A DNA stretch of 64,000 nt from Candidatus Omnitrophota bacterium (GTDB taxonomy: Bacteria; Omnitrophota; Omnitrophia; Omnitrophales; JACROU01): positions 372,001 through 436,000 of the forward strand of contig JAJDCD010000008.1 in NCBI GenBank assembly GCA_029261035.1, given 5' to 3'. Below are positions 62,409 through 64,000 of the stretch, in pieces (the first letter of the stretch is position 1; each line of letters starts with the position of its first letter). Under the pieces are notes generated by a model. That model was not told where the DNA came from. It did no database searches and saw only the letters and a list, made by a program, of their open reading frames with translations. The position numbers were made by a program, and so were the translations under genes.

Positions 62409-62735
62409 TTATACTCTCCTCTTAAAATCTTTCCAATACTCTTTAGCCTTTTCTATGTCTTTATTTTGTTGCTTTTTATCTCCTCCACATAAGAGGACAA
62501 CAATCGTTTTTTTGTATTGAGCATAATAAATTCTATACCCTGCACCAAAAAACAACCTTAATTCACAAACCCCACTTCCAATAGATTTTACATCTCCAAA
62601 ATGACCTAACTCTAAACGGTCAATTCGCGTTCGAATCCTGGACCTTATTCGAACGTCTTTAATGGATTTAAACCATTTTCTAAAAGGCACATCCCCATCT
62701 ACTGCTTGGTATTGGAGTATTTGTACTTCATTCAT
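62409..62735 (-). CDS. RelE/HigB-superfamily toxin (addiction-module killer)
   Basis: 108 aa. FRKWFKSIKDVRIRSRIRTR, then GDVKSIGSGVCELRLFFGAGYRI and VVLLCGGDKKQQNKDIEKAK match the Gp49-like (TIGR02683-type) killers. It probably cleaves mRNA at the ribosome. The toxin-first gene order is typical of hig-like modules. It appears intact. Confidence 0.87.
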   Translation of the reverse strand: MNEVQILQYQAVDGDVPFRKWFKSIKDVRIRSRIRTRIDRLELGHFGDVKSIGSGVCELRLFFGAGYRIYYAQYKKTIVVLLCGGDKKQQNKDIEKAKEYWKDFKRRV

Positions 62736-62866
62736 ATTGTAGCCTATAGTTTACAGTAGTGCAAATTCTTTAATATTATATTATTAATAATTTTTCAAAT
62801 TAAATCTATAGACTGATGAATTAGAATTGAGGATTATTTGATGAATACAACAAATTGCTTCAAAAC

Positions 62867-62970
62867 CAAAGACACTGGATCCCTCCGCCCAACAAACTGA
62901 CGGGCAGTCGCAAATGCGTTCCGCGGGGATGACAAACATTGGGACAGTCCCATGGAACTGTCCCTTTTTT
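62867..62970. repeat. REP-like repeat, copy 2 with insertion
   Basis: Same ends as copy 1 (GACACTGGATCC and GGGGATGACAAACATTGGGA) with about 35 extra nt between, including AACAAACTGACGGGCAGTCG. The terminal hairpin carries two mismatched loop bases. Confidence 0.7.
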
Positions 62971-62973
62971 TAC

Positions 62974-63234
62974 TTAAGCTGCTTTATTTTGGTTCAAAGA
63001 CCATTCTGGAAATACAAGAACTGCTGGATGACATTGTAACGCACAAGCCAAAACCTTTGCTCTTTCTACACCCAGATTAATCCTATCGGTCTCGATACCA
63101 GAAATCGTTGACTGAGGAATCCCTGTAAGATGCGCAAGCTCATTTTAACTTAATTCTTGAAGTTCACGAATAATTCTCACAGATTCTCCAACAGATACTT
63201 TTACTCGTTTTTTAGCTAATTTGAAATCTTTCAT
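62974..63234 (-). pseudogene. XRE-family regulator with an in-frame stop
   Basis: Reading from ATG 63234, the frame gives KRVKVSVGESVRIIRELQEL and then S, a TAA at 63147-63145 where Gln is expected (CAA to TAA), then NELAHLTGIPQSTISGIETD and on to AA-stop at 62974. The HTH is otherwise complete in 87 codons. The nonsense codon sits at the start of the recognition region, so the protein is probably lost. Confidence 0.75.
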
Positions 63235-63263
63235 TACTTTCTCCTATAGTCATGTAACTAAAC

Positions 63264-63545
63264 TTATGCAACCAGTTTAATCTCCACTTCAACATTTAAA
63301 GCGGCTGCAATTTTATCTAACATAGCTACGGTAAAATTATAATTCCCTTCCTCAAGACGAGAAATATTTGATTGTTTAGTGCTAATTCTTTTAGCTAACT
63401 CTGATTGAGTTAAACCTGCTTTTTCACGGGCTCTAAAAATTTGGAAACCTAAATTAAGTTTCTGCTTTTCTTCTTCATATCCTTTTTTAAATTGAGGGTC
63501 TTTGATTTCTTTACTTAGATATTTTTTAAGACTGTGTTTATTCAT
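63264..63545 (-). CDS. XRE-type antitoxin (HigA-like)
   Basis: 93 aa. An N-terminal helical region is followed by the HTH: FRAREKAGLTQSELAKRIST, KQSNISRLEEGNYNFTVAML and a C-terminal VEVEIKLVA. It lies directly after a frameshifted toxin gene, in the toxin-antitoxin order of HigBA. It seems intact and may still act as a repressor. Confidence 0.85.
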   Translation of the reverse strand: MNKHSLKKYLSKEIKDPQFKKGYEEEKQKLNLGFQIFRAREKAGLTQSELAKRISTKQSNISRLEEGNYNFTVAMLDKIAAALNVEVEIKLVA

Positions 63546-63560
63546 TATGTTTACCCTATT

Positions 63561-63907
63561 TTATTTTTTGAAACGCTTAACAAAATCAGCCATTCGACTC
63601 AATGCTAAATTGATATCTGATTTCTTTAATTTCCAATCTTTTTTTCTAAAAGCATGAAGAAGTACTATTTTCTTTCAAAAGTAAAAAAATATAGGATTCT
63701 AATATTATTACTTGCCATACGAATCCTTAATTCATATAACTTACCTTCTACTTTATCAGCATAAGGTCTTTTAAAAGAAGCCCCTTTATCTTCTAATAAC
63801 CCTACCCAAGCTAATACTTTTTGCCTAACTTTAATAGGTGTAGCCTCTATAAATTGTTCAACAGGAGCATTTCCCTTTTTATCATAATAAAATAAAACCT
63901 CATACAT
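63561..63907 (-). pseudogene. HigB/RelE-type toxin gene broken by a one-base deletion
   Basis: The intact part (from ATG 63907) gives VLFYYDKKGNAPVEQFIEAT and NIRILYFFTFERK before TAG. In the -1 frame the protein continues KIVLLHAFRKKDWKLKKSDI, then NLALSRMADFVKRFKK to TAA 63563-63561, the normal HigB C-terminus. One A is missing in the AAAA run near 63668. The toxin is probably inactive unless frameshifting occurs. Confidence 0.75.
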
Positions 63908-63926
63908 TGACCTTTTCCCCTTAATT

Positions 63927-63946
63927 ATATATCATATATGATATAT
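63927..63946. promoter_or_regulatory. 20-bp perfect palindrome upstream of the toxin gene
   Basis: ATATATCATATATGATATAT, upstream of the toxin start and downstream of a TTGACC (-35-like, 63956-63951). A natural operator for the HTH antitoxin encoded downstream. Confidence 0.65.
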
Positions 63947-64000
63947 TTGCAGGTCAACCTTAATATTTGGTCATATTATACTATGTTTTTTACTTATATT

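Noticed and set aside
62736-62764. TTGCAC-17 bp-TACAAT promoter for the toxin gene at 62735
   Set aside because: The -10 directly abuts the ATG, so transcription would begin inside the gene; not listed as a promoter.

Overview
The window reads as a chromosomal stretch of a Gram-negative bacterium. It encodes TonB/ExbB/ExbD, a TonB-dependent receptor, TolC-type outer-membrane channels and a beta-barrel protein. Two very large secreted WD40/LRR proteins carry a recurrent A(K/Q)SLG junction motif, a style I associate with candidate phylum Omnitrophota (OP3). That assignment is memory-based inference and needs a marker gene. Nearly all genes lie on the minus strand, so operons read from high to low coordinates.

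Region 1 (1-3.2 kb) is the end of a conjugative or mobilisable element: a VirD4/TraD-type coupling ATPase that runs off the window edge, a replication-relaxation wHTH protein and a small membrane protein. Region 2 (3.2-6.7 kb) holds a zinc-ribbon protein, a LacI-type regulator with tandem operator-like palindromes, and a receiver-domain protein divergent from a small XRE regulator.

Region 3 (6.8-36.7 kb) is a roughly 30 kb metal/metalloid resistance island. Reading downstream on the minus strand it contains: a CzcCBA-type RND set with a PII signal protein and a wHTH protein; a second adaptor, a barrel, a TPR protein and a P1B ATPase with an unusual APC motif; Lgt and an ECF sigma/DUF5667 pair; an ars block (ArsR, MerR, ACR3, ArsC) with tiny Cys-Cys peptides; a CsoR-controlled CusCBA set; and small Cys/His-rich secreted proteins, DUF2231, a K+-channel-like protein and a CPC-type copper ATPase. 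Several control regions are readable: a CsoR operator, MerR-type 20-bp-spacer promoters, an ArsR-type inverted repeat and a terminator.

Region 4 (36.7-43.3 kb) is an iron module: Fur, HemP, TonB-dependent receptor, ExbB, ExbD, TonB, FTR1-type permease and a ferritin-like protein. Region 5 (43.3-44.7 kb) is a mer-like cluster (MerR, thioredoxin-fold protein, MerC-like protein, GDCCxxC protein). Region 6 (45.0-50.0 kb) is a complete four-gene Qat anti-phage operon (qatABCD).

Region 7 (50.1-61.4 kb) is the most unusual part. Two paralogous secreted modular proteins (1115 and 1317 aa) sit in tandem. They share a signal peptide, a WD40 module and a C-terminal domain, which occur in different positions joined at A(K/Q)SLG motifs. 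Each gene lies in a repeated DNA frame made of a conserved leader, a 48-nt 5' repeat, a long 3' UTR with a covarying hairpin, a tRNA-3'-end-like sequence and a strong terminator. Pieces of the same frame flank a pyrimidine-dimer glycosylase/SDR operon and a 36-aa zinc-ribbon gene, so this may be an array of related gene cassettes. Region 8 (61.4-64 kb) holds a membrane protein, REP-like repeats, one intact toxin-antitoxin pair, and a decaying one (frameshifted toxin) beside an XRE gene with a nonsense codon.
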